Assembly (NCBI GenBank): GCA_910586065.1
Contig: CAJUGI010000006.1
Span: 49,838 to 113,837 of the forward strand
DNA length: 64,000 nt
Origin: an uncultured Christensenella sp.
GTDB lineage: Bacteria > Bacillota > Clostridia > Christensenellales > Borkfalkiaceae
Direction: 5' to 3'
The position numbers were made by a program, and so were the translations under genes. Shown piece after piece: positions 1 to 8,676 of this stretch (positions are counted from its first letter, which is position 1; every line of letters begins with the position of its first letter). Below the pieces are notes generated by a model that saw only the letters and a program-made list of their open reading frames with translations, did not search any database and was not told the DNA's origin.

Positions 1-1
1 C

Positions 2-325
2 GCTCCGTCTTACGAGCAGGTGATGCCCGATTTTTATAAATTCTGTTACGGCAGCATACTCGTAGGGCATAATATTGCGGGGTTTGACTTTAAGTTCGTT
101 GACTATTACTGGCAGCGCCTAGGTTACACGATTCCGCGAAAATTAATCGATACAATCCCGCTTTCGCAGGAACTTTTATATCTTTCCAATTACAAGCTGA
201 ACACAATCGCAGACAGATTCGGCATAGTTTTCAATCACCACAGGGCCATAGACGACGCGCTCACTACTGCAAAGATATTTTTAGAACTCGTCAAAATTAA
301 AAAATCTTTGCCTAAAATTCAATAA
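2..325 (+). CDS. DEDDh 3'-5' exonuclease, C-terminal part (gene runs off the left edge)
   Basis: The frame is open from the first bases, so only the last ~107 residues are present. They carry the ExoII-like motif GHNIAGFDFKFV and the ExoIII motif HHRAIDDALTTAKIF, with the His and Asp expected in DnaQ/PolC-type proofreading exonucleases, which remove nucleotides from DNA or RNA 3' ends using two metal ions. In many Firmicutes polC lies directly before rimP. In PolC, however, the exonuclease domain is internal, and here the protein stops just after ExoIII, so this is not a complete PolC of the usual layout. A separate DnaQ-like protein or a short PolC-derived exonuclease is more likely. The stop codon is followed by the rimP promoter. 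Confidence 0.75.
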   Translation, partial: APSYEQVMPDFYKFCYGSILVGHNIAGFDFKFVDYYWQRLGYTIPRKLIDTIPLSQELLYLSNYKLNTIADRFGIVFNHHRAIDDALTTAKIFLELVKIKKSLPKIQ

Positions 326-339
326 ACTTAAAATAAAAC

Positions 340-368
340 TTGCATTTTAAAATTTAATGTGCTAAAAT
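340..368 (+). promoter_or_regulatory. promoter of the rimP-nusA-infB operon
   Basis: TTGCAT (340-345) and TAAAAT (363-368) are separated by 17 bp. Predicted transcription start is near 375, about 60 nt before the rimP start codon. This is the only strong promoter seen before the run of co-directional genes to about 8676. Confidence 0.6.
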
Positions 369-393
369 TTAAGTATCTTAATCGAAATGTTTG

Positions 394-419
394 ATTGAGT
401 GCCTGCAAAGGCACTCAAT
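394..419 (+). promoter_or_regulatory. 5' leader hairpin of the rimP operon
   Basis: A perfect 10-bp stem (ATTGAGTGCC with GGCACTCAAT) and a 6-nt loop sit in the predicted leader, about 8 nt upstream of the rimP ribosome binding site (AGAGGG). No T-run follows, so it does not look like an intrinsic terminator. It could stabilise the mRNA or control access to the ribosome binding site; the role is inferred. Confidence 0.55.
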
Positions 420-437
420 ACTTGTATAAGAGGGATT

Positions 438-896
438 ATGCAGATTAAACCGCTTCCGGAAATCCGTTCGTTTTTTGAAAATATTGCGGAACCGATGGGT
501 ATTGAAATAGTTGACGTCGAGTGGAACGACAAGACTGCTTCTTTAACCGTTTTTATAGAAACGCCTTCTGGCGTGGACCTGGACACGTGCGAAAAATTTC
601 ATAACGCTATTATGGAACCAATCGACGGGTTCGACCCTACTTACGACAAGCCGTATACGTTGAACGTATCCAGTCCGGGACTGGACAGACCTTTTAAAAC
701 CGAACGCGATTTCGAACGTAATTTAAACGGCGACGTTGAATTAAAACTTTACGCGCCTTTAAAAGGCAAAAAGTTTTTGGAAGGAAGGCTTGTTGCCTTT
801 GATGAAAACACGGTAACGATTAATTCGGGTAAAGAAGAGTTAAAAATAAACCGTAACAAAATTGCAAAAATAAACAAAGCTATCAAATTCGATTAA
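438..896 (+). CDS. rimP: ribosome maturation factor RimP
   Basis: RimP assists maturation of the 30S subunit, acting in the cytoplasm. The 152-residue protein has the usual length and shows the SSPGLDRP motif at residues 78-85, followed by the C-terminal SH3-like beta barrel. The ATG at 438 is chosen over an upstream in-frame ATG at 399 because AGAGGG lies 8 nt before it, while the longer version would run through the leader hairpin. It is the first gene of the classical operon with nusA and infB; nusA begins 33 nt downstream. Confidence 0.95.
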   Translation: MQIKPLPEIRSFFENIAEPMGIEIVDVEWNDKTASLTVFIETPSGVDLDTCEKFHNAIMEPIDGFDPTYDKPYTLNVSSPGLDRPFKTERDFERNLNGDVELKLYAPLKGKKFLEGRLVAFDENTVTINSGKEELKINRNKIAKINKAIKFD

Positions 897-929
897 ACAC
901 AAAAAACAAAATCAAGTTGGAGAATAAAA

Positions 930-2018
930 ATGACTAATAAAGACTTTTTTGCAGCGCTCGAAGATTTGGAAAAAGAAAAGGGAATATCCCGCGAAGTGTT
1001 TTTGGAAGCACTTGAAAACGCTCTTGTCTCCGCATGCAAAAAACAGTATGCCGGTACCGTAGGCACGGTTGAAATTAAACTCAACCCCGAAAAGGGCACG
1101 TTTGACTTTTTTACCGTCAAAACCGTAGTCGAGGAAGTTACCGACCGCGAAAACGAGATTACTCTCGAAGACGCGCAGAAAATAAAGAAGAGTTACAAAC
1201 TCGGCGACAGGGCGTATGAAAAATTTGTTCCCAAAGATTTCAGCCGTATTGCCGCACAGACCGCAAAACAGGTTATCCTTCAAAAAATTCACGAAACCGA
1301 ACGTGAAGCGGCAATGAGCGAGTTTTCGGATAAGGAAGGCGAGCTTTTGATGGGCGTTGTCAGAAAAATCGACGCCAAAAACGTTTACGTTGAAATCGGC
1401 AAAGGACAAATCGAGGGGTTAATGTTGCCTTCCGATCAGGTTCCAGGCGAAAAGTATAACGTAAACGACAAAATCAAAGTATTTGTTAAGCGTGTAAAAA
1501 GCGGTTTCCGCGGCGCGCAGGTTATGGTCAGCCGTTCCGCTCCCGGGCTTGTAAGAAAATTATTCGAAGAAGAAGTCCCCGAAATAAAACAGGGCACCGT
1601 TTCAATTAAGGCAATCAGCCGCGAGGCCGGAGCAAGAAGCAAAATAGCAATCTTTTCCGAAGACGAAAGGGTGGATGCAATCGGCGCGTGCGTCGGCAAC
1701 AAGGGCGCAAGAGTAAACGCAATTGTTGAAGAACTCAAAGGCGAAAAAATAGATATAATTCCCTGGAGCGATAATCCGCTTGAGTTTATTGCAAAAGCTC
1801 TTTCTCCCGCACAGGTCATTTCGGTAACGCAATTAGAGGGCGAAAAAACTGCAATGGCAGTCGTTCCCGACGACAAGCTTTCGCTTGCTATAGGTAAAGA
1901 CGGACAGAACGCCCGCCTTGCAGTAAGACTTACGGGCTGGAAGATTGACGTAAAGAGCAAATCTGCAGCCGAAAAACTCGGTATGTCCGCAGGCGAGGAA
2001 AGACCCGAAGAAGAATAA
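930..2018 (+). CDS. nusA: transcription termination/antitermination factor NusA
   Basis: NusA binds RNA polymerase and nascent RNA and modulates pausing, termination and antitermination. The 362-residue protein has the Firmicutes layout: an N-terminal RNAP-binding domain (about 1-125), an S1 domain (about 135-200) and two KH domains, with conserved segments GACVGNKGARVNAIVEEL and SLAIGKDGQNARLAVRLTG. It lacks the C-terminal acidic repeats of E. coli NusA, as is normal for this phylum. The start is supported by TTGGAGAA 9 nt upstream. It lies between rimP and ylxR in the canonical order. Confidence 0.96.
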   Translation: MTNKDFFAALEDLEKEKGISREVFLEALENALVSACKKQYAGTVGTVEIKLNPEKGTFDFFTVKTVVEEVTDRENEITLEDAQKIKKSYKLGDRAYEKFVPKDFSRIAAQTAKQVILQKIHETEREAAMSEFSDKEGELLMGVVRKIDAKNVYVEIGKGQIEGLMLPSDQVPGEKYNVNDKIKVFVKRVKSGFRGAQVMVSRSAPGLVRKLFEEEVPEIKQGTVSIKAISREAGARSKIAIFSEDERVDAIGACVGNKGARVNAIVEELKGEKIDIIPWSDNPLEFIAKALSPAQVISVTQLEGEKTAMAVVPDDKLSLAIGKDGQNARLAVRLTGWKIDVKSKSAAEKLGMSAGEERPEEE

Positions 2019-2026
2019 GGTGAGAG

Positions 2027-2305
2027 ATGCCCAAGGAAAAGAAACAACCTTTAAGGTTATGTATAGCCTGCAGGGAGTTGAAGGACAAACGCGATTTGTT
2101 GAGAGTTGTAAAAAACTCCGAAGGTAAAATATTTATTGATTTTTCCTCAAAGGCTTCAGGACGCGGCGCATACGTTTGCGACAACCCCGAATGTATCAAA
2201 AAACTTAAAAGGCAAAAACTTTTAAACAAAAATTTTTCCTGCGCGGTTGAAGACGGAATCTATACTGCGATAGAAGAGGAATATTTTGGCAAAAAGCAAA
2301 ATTGA
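2027..2305 (+). CDS. ylxR: YlxR family RNA-binding protein (DUF448)
   Basis: A 92-residue basic protein with the family hallmarks LCIACRELKDKRDLLRVV near the N-terminus and GRGAYVC in the middle. Members are small nucleic-acid-binding proteins encoded between nusA and infB; a link to RNase P or transcription has been proposed in other bacteria. GGTGAGAG lies just upstream of the ATG. The 3' end overlaps the next gene by 20 bp, indicating co-translation. Confidence 0.9.
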   Translation: MPKEKKQPLRLCIACRELKDKRDLLRVVKNSEGKIFIDFSSKASGRGAYVCDNPECIKKLKRQKLLNKNFSCAVEDGIYTAIEEEYFGKKQN

Positions 2306-2609
2306 AACATATATAGGTTTTTGTGTAAAATCGCGTGAAATCGCAATTGGAAGCGGCGCGGTATCAACATTGCACGGCGGAGTCCGTTTAATAATTCTTG
2401 ACGGGACCTCGGCAAAAAATTCCTGGCGGCTCGCCTTGAAATTCAAAAACAGATTTACTTGTCCGTTAATAATATGTAAGTCAGGCTTTGAGGATGTTGT
2501 AAACAAGTGCGGCGCAAAAATTGCCGCAGTATTAAACAAAGAGCTGGCAAAAGCGATTTTAAACAATTTGGACGATAATTACGAATTATATGCCGGAGGC
2601 ACAATTTAA
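2286..2609 (+). CDS. ylxQ: YlxQ, L7Ae/L30e/Gadd45-family RNA-binding protein
   Basis: A 107-residue L7Ae-type protein (kink-turn RNA binder) in its usual place between ylxR and infB. The start is a TTG inside the end of ylxR, with AGAGGA about 8 nt upstream; no better ATG exists. The middle, about residues 30-70, fits the alternating beta/alpha pattern of the family. It may bind a kink-turn RNA on the ribosome, but function in bacteria is not firmly settled. Confidence 0.85.
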   Translation: MAKSKIETYIGFCVKSREIAIGSGAVSTLHGGVRLIILDGTSAKNSWRLALKFKNRFTCPLIICKSGFEDVVNKCGAKIAAVLNKELAKAILNNLDDNYELYAGGTI

Positions 2610-2611
2610 AT

Positions 2612-5182
2612 ATGGCAAAAAGGTATGAGAATATTGAAAATATAAACAAACTCGTCACAGGCGGTGCGGTAACCGAACTTTCGCAAAAAGTATCGGCGGC
2701 CGAAAAAGTTGCGTCCGACATTCTCAAAAAACTCAACGATTTGGATGAGGCGGCTAAACGCAGAAAGATAGAGGAAGCCGAAGCGGCTGCCCGTGCGGCT
2801 CAGGAAGAAGCTGCGCGCATTGCTGCGGAAAAGGCTGAAAAAGAGCGTAGGGAACAGGAAGCAAAAGCTCAGGCTGAGAAAGCTGCCGAACTTGCAAAAC
2901 CTGTTGAAAAGCCGGCGGAAACTCCAGCAAAAACGGATGAAAAATCCGCTCCGGTACAAGCGCAGAAACCCGTTCAGTCCAATTCTGCCGCGCAACAGCA
3001 AAGACCCGCGCAGCCGAGACCTCCCGTCCGTCAGGATAATAAAACGTTTATCAACCGCGACAATCGTCCGCCCCGTCCCCAGCAGGGTACTCAGACAGGC
3101 GGGTATCGTCCCAATAATCAGCGTACCGGTGCTTCGTTCCAATCCCGTCCCGGAATGGGACAGGGCAATCGTCCGGCAATGGGCGGCGGTCGTTTTAATA
3201 ACCCCGTACCAGCACCCGCAACAGCGGCAAACAAGGGAAAGAACTTCGGTCCCGATAAAAAGAAACAGAGTTTTGATAAAACCTACGTCGAAAAGGCTCA
3301 CGCACCCATGTCAAAGCGCGCTCTTCAAAAACAACAGGGCGCCAGCATAGATGATTTCGACGAAAACAAGAGCGGTTACAGAAAGTTAAGGGTTAAAAAG
3401 GATAAGCAGAAATCCGCACAGACTATCAAAATCGAACATGCGGTAGTAACAACGAACGAAATTCCCTTAAAAGTTTTATCTGAAAAGCTTGGCATTACCG
3501 CCGCCGAAATAACCAAGAGGCTCTTCAAAGAGGGCATAATGGTAACGGTAAACGGCTCTATAGACTACGACACTGCGGCTCTGCTTGCGGCGGGGCTTGG
3601 AATAGAGCTTGAATACAAACCCGAAAAAACGGCGGAGGAAGTCCTTAGCGAATTGCAGGAGGACACTGTCGAAGAAATCGAAAGTCTCGTTCCCCGCGCG
3701 CCTGTCGTAACGGTTATGGGGCACGTTGACCACGGCAAAACGTCGCTTCTGGATTATATAAGAAAAGCAAACGTAACCGCGGGCGAAGCGGGCGGCATAA
3801 CTCAGCATATAGGAGCATATACGGTATCGGTAAACGGCAAGGGTATAACTTTTATTGATACCCCCGGACACGAAGCGTTTACGGCAATGCGCGCGCGCGG
3901 TGCTCAAGTTACCGATATAGTAATTCTCGTAGTCGCGGCGGACGACGGTGTAATGCCTCAGACGGTTGAAGCAATCAACCACGCAAAGGCGGCAAACGTA
4001 AGCATAATCGTTGCCGTCAACAAAATGGATAAAGCGGGCGCCAATCCCGATAAGATTAAGACCGACCTCACCAACTATGGGCTTACTCCCGAAGAATGGG
4101 GCGGCGACACGGTTATCTGCCCTATCTCGTGCAAGACGGGCGAGGGTATAAATAATCTTCTGGAAACGCTTATTTTAACGGCGGAAATGAAAGAACTTCT
4201 CGCCAACCCCGAAAGGGAAGCCAGAGGCGTGGTAATCGAAGCTCGTCTCGATAAGGGGCAGGGTCCCGTTGCAACCGTTCTCGTCCAGAACGGTACGCTC
4301 CACACTGGCGACAACCTTGTTACGGGTACAGTAACCGGCAAAGTTCGCGCAATGATAGACGATAAGGGTAAAATCGTAAAGGAAGCGGGTCCGTCTATGG
4401 CGGTCAACGTTTTGGGGCTTGAATCCGTTCCCAATTCCGGCGATACCATCAACGCCGTTTCCAAAGAACTGATGAAACAGGTTCAGGCGGAAAGAGCCGA
4501 TAAGCTCAGCGCCGAAAAACTGAAGGGCACGCCCAAACTTCCCGTCGGTGACGACTGGGGCGAGGTCGGCGAACTTAAAAATCTCAACGTTATCATTAAG
4601 GGCGACGTGCAGGGTTCGGTTGAAGCGGTTAAACAGTCGGTGTTAAAGCTCACCAACGACGAGGTACAGATTAAAGTAATTCATAGCGCGGCGGGAGCTG
4701 TAAATGAAAGTGACGTAATGCTTGCGGAATCCTCCAAGGCGATAATACTGGCGTTCAACGTCCGCCCCGACCCTAAGGCGAAAGCTCTTGCCGAAAGAAG
4801 CAAAGTGGACGTACGCACGTACCGCATAATTTACGACCTTCTCGACGAAATGGAACTTGCAATGAAAGGTATGCGCACTCCCAAATATCAGGATATTTTT
4901 CTCGGTAAGTGCGAAGTCCGCCAAACCTTCAAAATTACGGGCGTCGGCAACATTGCAGGTTGTTACGTGCTCGACGGCAAAATTATCCGCGGCGGCAAGC
5001 TCAGAATTTACCGCGACAACATTCTCATTGTGGAAGGCGGCGTAAAACAGCTTAAGCGTTTCAAAGACGACGTTAAGGAAGTTGCCGCAGGTTTTGAGTG
5101 CGGATGTGCTATTGAAGGTTTCAACGACATAAAAATAGGCGATATAATAGAGTGTTATCTTATCGAAGAGGTAAAGGCGTAA
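2612..5182 (+). CDS. infB: translation initiation factor IF-2
   Basis: IF-2 is the GTPase that brings initiator fMet-tRNA to the 30S subunit and promotes subunit joining. The 856-residue protein has an Ala/Glu/Lys-rich N-terminal coiled coil (about 20-100), a long Pro/Gln/Arg/Gly-rich linker (about 110-215), an IF2-N domain (about 277-330) and the G domain. G motifs are GHVDHGKT (370-377), DTPGH (416-420) and NKMD (470-473). Domains II, III and the tRNA-binding C-domain follow. The start lies 2 nt after ylxQ, and rbfA begins immediately after the stop. Confidence 0.97.
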   Translation: MAKRYENIENINKLVTGGAVTELSQKVSAAEKVASDILKKLNDLDEAAKRRKIEEAEAAARAAQEEAARIAAEKAEKERREQEAKAQAEKAAELAKPVEKPAETPAKTDEKSAPVQAQKPVQSNSAAQQQRPAQPRPPVRQDNKTFINRDNRPPRPQQGTQTGGYRPNNQRTGASFQSRPGMGQGNRPAMGGGRFNNPVPAPATAANKGKNFGPDKKKQSFDKTYVEKAHAPMSKRALQKQQGASIDDFDENKSGYRKLRVKKDKQKSAQTIKIEHAVVTTNEIPLKVLSEKLGITAAEITKRLFKEGIMVTVNGSIDYDTAALLAAGLGIELEYKPEKTAEEVLSELQEDTVEEIESLVPRAPVVTVMGHVDHGKTSLLDYIRKANVTAGEAGGITQHIGAYTVSVNGKGITFIDTPGHEAFTAMRARGAQVTDIVILVVAADDGVMPQTVEAINHAKAANVSIIVAVNKMDKAGANPDKIKTDLTNYGLTPEEWGGDTVICPISCKTGEGINNLLETLILTAEMKELLANPEREARGVVIEARLDKGQGPVATVLVQNGTLHTGDNLVTGTVTGKVRAMIDDKGKIVKEAGPSMAVNVLGLESVPNSGDTINAVSKELMKQVQAERADKLSAEKLKGTPKLPVGDDWGEVGELKNLNVIIKGDVQGSVEAVKQSVLKLTNDEVQIKVIHSAAGAVNESDVMLAESSKAIILAFNVRPDPKAKALAERSKVDVRTYRIIYDLLDEMELAMKGMRTPKYQDIFLGKCEVRQTFKITGVGNIAGCYVLDGKIIRGGKLRIYRDNILIVEGGVKQLKRFKDDVKEVAAGFECGCAIEGFNDIKIGDIIECYLIEEVKA

Positions 5183-5554
5183 ATGAAAGGTGTGCGCGGC
5201 GAACGCTTAGCAGGGGAATTTCAAAAGGAAATTTATAATATAATAACTAATAAGCTCAGGGCAAAGGAATCGTCGTTATCGGTAGTTATAAGCGTAACCG
5301 GCGCCGACGTTGCTCCCGATTTAAAAAGCGCAAAAATTTTTATAAGCGTTTACGATACAAATAAAGAGAGAGCCGACGGAAGTTTTGAAATAATAAAAGA
5401 AAACGCCGGTTTTATAAGAAGAGAGCTTTCGCATATAATGACTTTAAGAACCGTGCCCGAGCTTCGCTTTATACGCGACGAGAGTATGGAATACGGTCAG
5501 AAGATAGACAAGCTCATTTACAATCTCGAAAATAAAGATGAACGTAAAGATTGA
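5183..5554 (+). CDS. rbfA: ribosome-binding factor A
   Basis: RbfA is a small KH-fold protein needed for late 30S assembly and 16S rRNA 5'-end processing. The 123-residue product starts with the typical RGERLAGEFQKEI segment and ends with the conserved PELRFIRDES region before a short charged tail. Its ATG directly abuts the infB stop codon and its 3' end overlaps nrnA by 17 bp, so translation is probably coupled on both sides. Confidence 0.95.
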   Translation: MKGVRGERLAGEFQKEIYNIITNKLRAKESSLSVVISVTGADVAPDLKSAKIFISVYDTNKERADGSFEIIKENAGFIRRELSHIMTLRTVPELRFIRDESMEYGQKIDKLIYNLENKDERKD

Positions 5555-6497
5555 AGAAATTGTTAAACAACTCAATAAATCTTCGAAACTGGCGGTTTTC
5601 TGTCATGCCCGTCCCGACGGCGACGCTCTCGGCAGCGGACTTGCTTTAACGCTTGCTCTAAAAACTCTCGGCAAAACCGTGTGTATGTGTTGCGAAGACG
5701 TTCCGCCCGAAAAGTTTTCGTTTATTTCCGCAACGGAACTGGTAAAAACAACTTTGCCGGACGGAGATTACGACGCTTTTGTCTGTGTGGATTGCGCCGA
5801 CGTAACCCGTCTGGGTATATTTGCAAAGCGTTTTACCAAATTTAAAAAGACAACGATTAATATCGACCATCACATTTCAAACAGCGGGTTTGCGGCGTAT
5901 AACTATGTTGACGTCTGCCCCGCCAGTTGCGAAATCGTAACGCGCATATTTCGTGCGGCAGGGTGGAAAATCTCCGAAGAAATCGCAAATCTTCTTATGC
6001 TCGGTTTGATAACCGACAGCGGCAACTTCACTCATCAGGACGTCACCGCTCAAACGTTTGAAACCGCGGCACATTTAAGAGGTTGCGGTGCCGACGTAAA
6101 TACCCTAAACTACAATTTGTTCTCCCGCCAGCCCAAGGAACGTGCGCTGTTAAGCGGCAGAGTAATGAACAAAATTCGTTTCGCTCTCGAAGATAAACTT
6201 ACATTTATTGTAATCCCCATGAAGGATATGGAAGAGTGCGGAGCCGATAAAAGTTTAACCGAAGGTTTTGTCGATTTTCCGCTCACTATCGACGGGGTAG
6301 AAGTTTCTATTTCCCTTCTCGAATTCAAAAAAGAGCAATATAAAGCTTCGCTCAGGAGCAAAGGTAAAGTAAACGTAAACGCCGTTGCGGCAACGTTCGG
6401 CGGCGGCGGGCATGTTCTTGCAAGCGGATGTATGCTTTTCGGCACACTTGAACATGTAATAGATAAACTTACTTATGCGGTGTATCAGAATTTATGA
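5538..6497 (+). CDS. nrnA: DHH/DHHA1 phosphoesterase, NrnA type (oligoribonuclease / pAp phosphatase)
   Basis: The 319-residue protein has the DHH signature HARPDGDALGS (His23, Asp27, Asp29), a second acidic motif VDCAD, the DHH box NIDHHISN, and the DHHA1 motif GGGGHVLASGC near the C-terminus. NrnA proteins degrade short RNA oligomers and dephosphorylate pAp, and they are commonly encoded between rbfA and truB in Firmicutes. Full-length, with all visible metal-binding motifs intact. It overlaps rbfA and, by 4 bp, truB. Confidence 0.92.
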   Translation: MNVKIEEIVKQLNKSSKLAVFCHARPDGDALGSGLALTLALKTLGKTVCMCCEDVPPEKFSFISATELVKTTLPDGDYDAFVCVDCADVTRLGIFAKRFTKFKKTTINIDHHISNSGFAAYNYVDVCPASCEIVTRIFRAAGWKISEEIANLLMLGLITDSGNFTHQDVTAQTFETAAHLRGCGADVNTLNYNLFSRQPKERALLSGRVMNKIRFALEDKLTFIVIPMKDMEECGADKSLTEGFVDFPLTIDGVEVSISLLEFKKEQYKASLRSKGKVNVNAVAATFGGGGHVLASGCMLFGTLEHVIDKLTYAVYQNL

Positions 6498-7342
6498 CCG
6501 GATTTATCTGCGTTGATAAAGCGGAGGGAGTCAGTTCCGCCGCCGAAGTAAACGTAATAAAAAAACTTACAAAAAAGCCGTGCGGACATATGGGCACGCT
6601 CGACCCTATGGCGTCGGGAGTGCTTCCGGTTGCAATAGGCAACGCCGCAAGGCTCTTCGATTATTTTCTTGAAAAGCGCAAAACATATGTCGCCGTTTTC
6701 CGTTTCGGAGTAGATAGCGACACTTTGGATACAACCGGACAAATGCGTTTAAACGCGGGATATGTGCCCACTAAAGAACAAATTTCCAAGGTTTTAAACG
6801 ACTTTGTGGGCGAAATTAATCAGGTTCCGCCGCGCTATTCTGCTAAAAACGTTTCGGGTATGCGCAGTTACGAACTTGCCCGCAAGGGCGTTGAATTTGA
6901 ACTTCCCCCAAAAAAGGTAACAATATATTCTCTTAATCTTTTGGAGCAAAAAGATACGGACAGCTTTTCCTTCAAAATCGAGTGCGGCGGCGGAACTTAC
7001 ATTCGTTCGCTTGCAAGGGATTTAGGTAAAAGGCTTACCACCTGCGCCGTAATGAGCGCTTTAAAAAGAACCGAAAGCGGAGTTTTTTCGATTGAAAGAG
7101 CCGTTCAAACAAGTAGTCTTACTGTTGAAAATATTAAAGAATTCATAATTCCTACCGAGAGCGTTTTGCCGTTCGACGGCATATATACCTCGGCGGACGA
7201 CGCAAAAAGGCTGTTTAACGGTTTAACCGTACAAACGGACCGTCCGGACGGGACTTATAAAATCTTTATGCCGGACGGCACGTTTTACGGACTTGCAGAG
7301 GTAAATCGAACTATTTTAAAGGTGAGGAAAAAATTATGTTGA
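6494..7342 (+). CDS. truB: tRNA pseudouridine(55) synthase
   Basis: TruB makes pseudouridine 55 in the T-loop of tRNAs. The 282-residue protein has the catalytic motif GTLDPMASGVLPV with Asp37, and the downstream RYSAKNVSG and GTYIRSLARDLG segments of the family. It starts with a 4-bp ATGA-type overlap with nrnA and its end overlaps the RibF-like gene by 7 bp, so the five genes from infB are tightly packed. One tRNA in this window, tRNA-Gly(CCC), appears to lack the U55 substrate. Confidence 0.95.
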   Translation: MTGFICVDKAEGVSSAAEVNVIKKLTKKPCGHMGTLDPMASGVLPVAIGNAARLFDYFLEKRKTYVAVFRFGVDSDTLDTTGQMRLNAGYVPTKEQISKVLNDFVGEINQVPPRYSAKNVSGMRSYELARKGVEFELPPKKVTIYSLNLLEQKDTDSFSFKIECGGGTYIRSLARDLGKRLTTCAVMSALKRTESGVFSIERAVQTSSLTVENIKEFIIPTESVLPFDGIYTSADDAKRLFNGLTVQTDRPDGTYKIFMPDGTFYGLAEVNRTILKVRKKLC

Positions 7343-8676
7343 CGAACGTTAAGTACAATGAGGACGAATACGAATTTCCCTGTCTGTTGGTGCTGGGCTG
7401 TTTCGATGCGATTCATAAGGGACACGCGGAACTTCTCAAAAAGGCCAAACTTCAGGCAAAAATAAACGGACTGGATTTAGGCGTAATGGTTTTTGCTAAC
7501 GGCAAGGGCGGCAGTCAGATATGCACGTTCGAAGAAAAACTCGGATTGCTCGAACAATATAACGTAAAGTTTGTGCTCAGCGTGGACTTTAACGATGAGT
7601 TTAAAAAGACGAAGCCTCTCGATTTTCTTCAGAACATCGAAGATAAACTCAACGTAAAAGCGTATATGAGCGGCAAGGATTTCCGGTTCGGCGCGGGCGC
7701 AAAAGGTAAATCGTCAACATTGAAAAATTACGGCGAAGACGAAGATAACGGCGTGTGGTATATGCCAGTTAAAGACGTTACCGCCGAAAACGGCGAAAAA
7801 ATCAGCACCACACAAATAAAAGAACTTTTGGAAACCGGCGACATTAAGTCGGCTAACGAGCTTTTGGGCAGAGATTATTCGCTGTCCGCCGACGTTGTGT
7901 CGGTTAATGAAAACGGTGATGAAACCGTATTAATTCTCGCATATCCCGCTGGCAAAGTTAAACCCGCGCAAGGCGAATACAAAGTTAAATGCGCTTTTGA
8001 AGGCGCGGAGTTTGAAGGAGTTGCAAGTTGCGGCGCAAACGTTGAATTGCGCGTTGCAAACTTCAGCGGTACAGCCGAAGGCGGCAAAATAACCGTTTGC
8101 TTTGCGGAACGCGTCGGCGCTGAAGAATCAACCGGAGAATTAAATGAAGAATTAAACGGACTCCAGCTTGAAACGGTTTCTGCAGAGGCGACGGACGAAG
8201 CCGTTGAAGAAATGGCTGTAACCGAGGCGCAAGATTCCGAACAGGTTGACGCACGTATTGAAGAAACTTCGGCAGAATCGGCGCAGTTGCCCGTTGAAGA
8301 GGTAATGGGCGCACAGCCTGAAGAGGTGATTGAAGAGGCGGCAGAGGTTCAAGTTGAAGAAATTACCGAAGAAAAGGTTGTATCCGCAACGGAGACCGAC
8401 GAAGAACCAAAGAAAAATGAGCCTGCTGGAGAAACTTTGACCGATGACGACGGCTTTTACGACGATTATATTGAAGAAGGCGATTACGTTGAAGAGAAGG
8501 AAATAACCGAAGAGCAGCCAGACGGCATAACGGAAGAACCCGCATTTGAACAGCCTGCGGAGGAGTCTGCCGAAACTGAAATTGATATAACTGCCGAGGC
8601 GGACGAACAGACAAGCGAAGAACCTGAAACGGACGATATAAATTCAACAACGGAAAACGAGGAACACATTGATTAA
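7336..8676 (+). CDS. RibF-like FAD synthetase domain protein with degenerate kinase domain and acidic tail
   Basis: Located where ribF usually follows truB. Residues 1 to about 170 match the FAD synthetase nucleotidyltransferase domain: GCFDAIHKGHAELL (His27, His30) and ISTTQIKELL at about 156-165. Residues about 175-258 retain the outline of the riboflavin kinase beta barrel (LGRDYSLSADVV, then QGEYKVKC and VELRVANF) but lack the GFPTAN substrate motif. From about 259 to 446 comes a low-complexity tail, roughly one third glutamate, not typical of RibF. Adenylyl transfer remains plausible; kinase activity looks lost. A regulatory or scaffolding role for the tail is speculation. Confidence 0.8.
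   Translation: MLTNVKYNEDEYEFPCLLVLGCFDAIHKGHAELLKKAKLQAKINGLDLGVMVFANGKGGSQICTFEEKLGLLEQYNVKFVLSVDFNDEFKKTKPLDFLQNIEDKLNVKAYMSGKDFRFGAGAKGKSSTLKNYGEDEDNGVWYMPVKDVTAENGEKISTTQIKELLETGDIKSANELLGRDYSLSADVVSVNENGDETVLILAYPAGKVKPAQGEYKVKCAFEGAEFEGVASCGANVELRVANFSGTAEGGKITVCFAERVGAEESTGELNEELNGLQLETVSAEATDEAVEEMAVTEAQDSEQVDARIEETSAESAQLPVEEVMGAQPEEVIEEAAEVQVEEITEEKVVSATETDEEPKKNEPAGETLTDDDGFYDDYIEEGDYVEEKEITEEQPDGITEEPAFEQPAEESAETEIDITAEADEQTSEEPETDDINSTTENEEHID

Noticed and set aside
912..1409. Long minus-strand frame opposite nusA
   Set aside because: It mirrors the codons of a well-supported nusA, has no ribosome binding site and reads as low-complexity Phe/Asn-rich protein.
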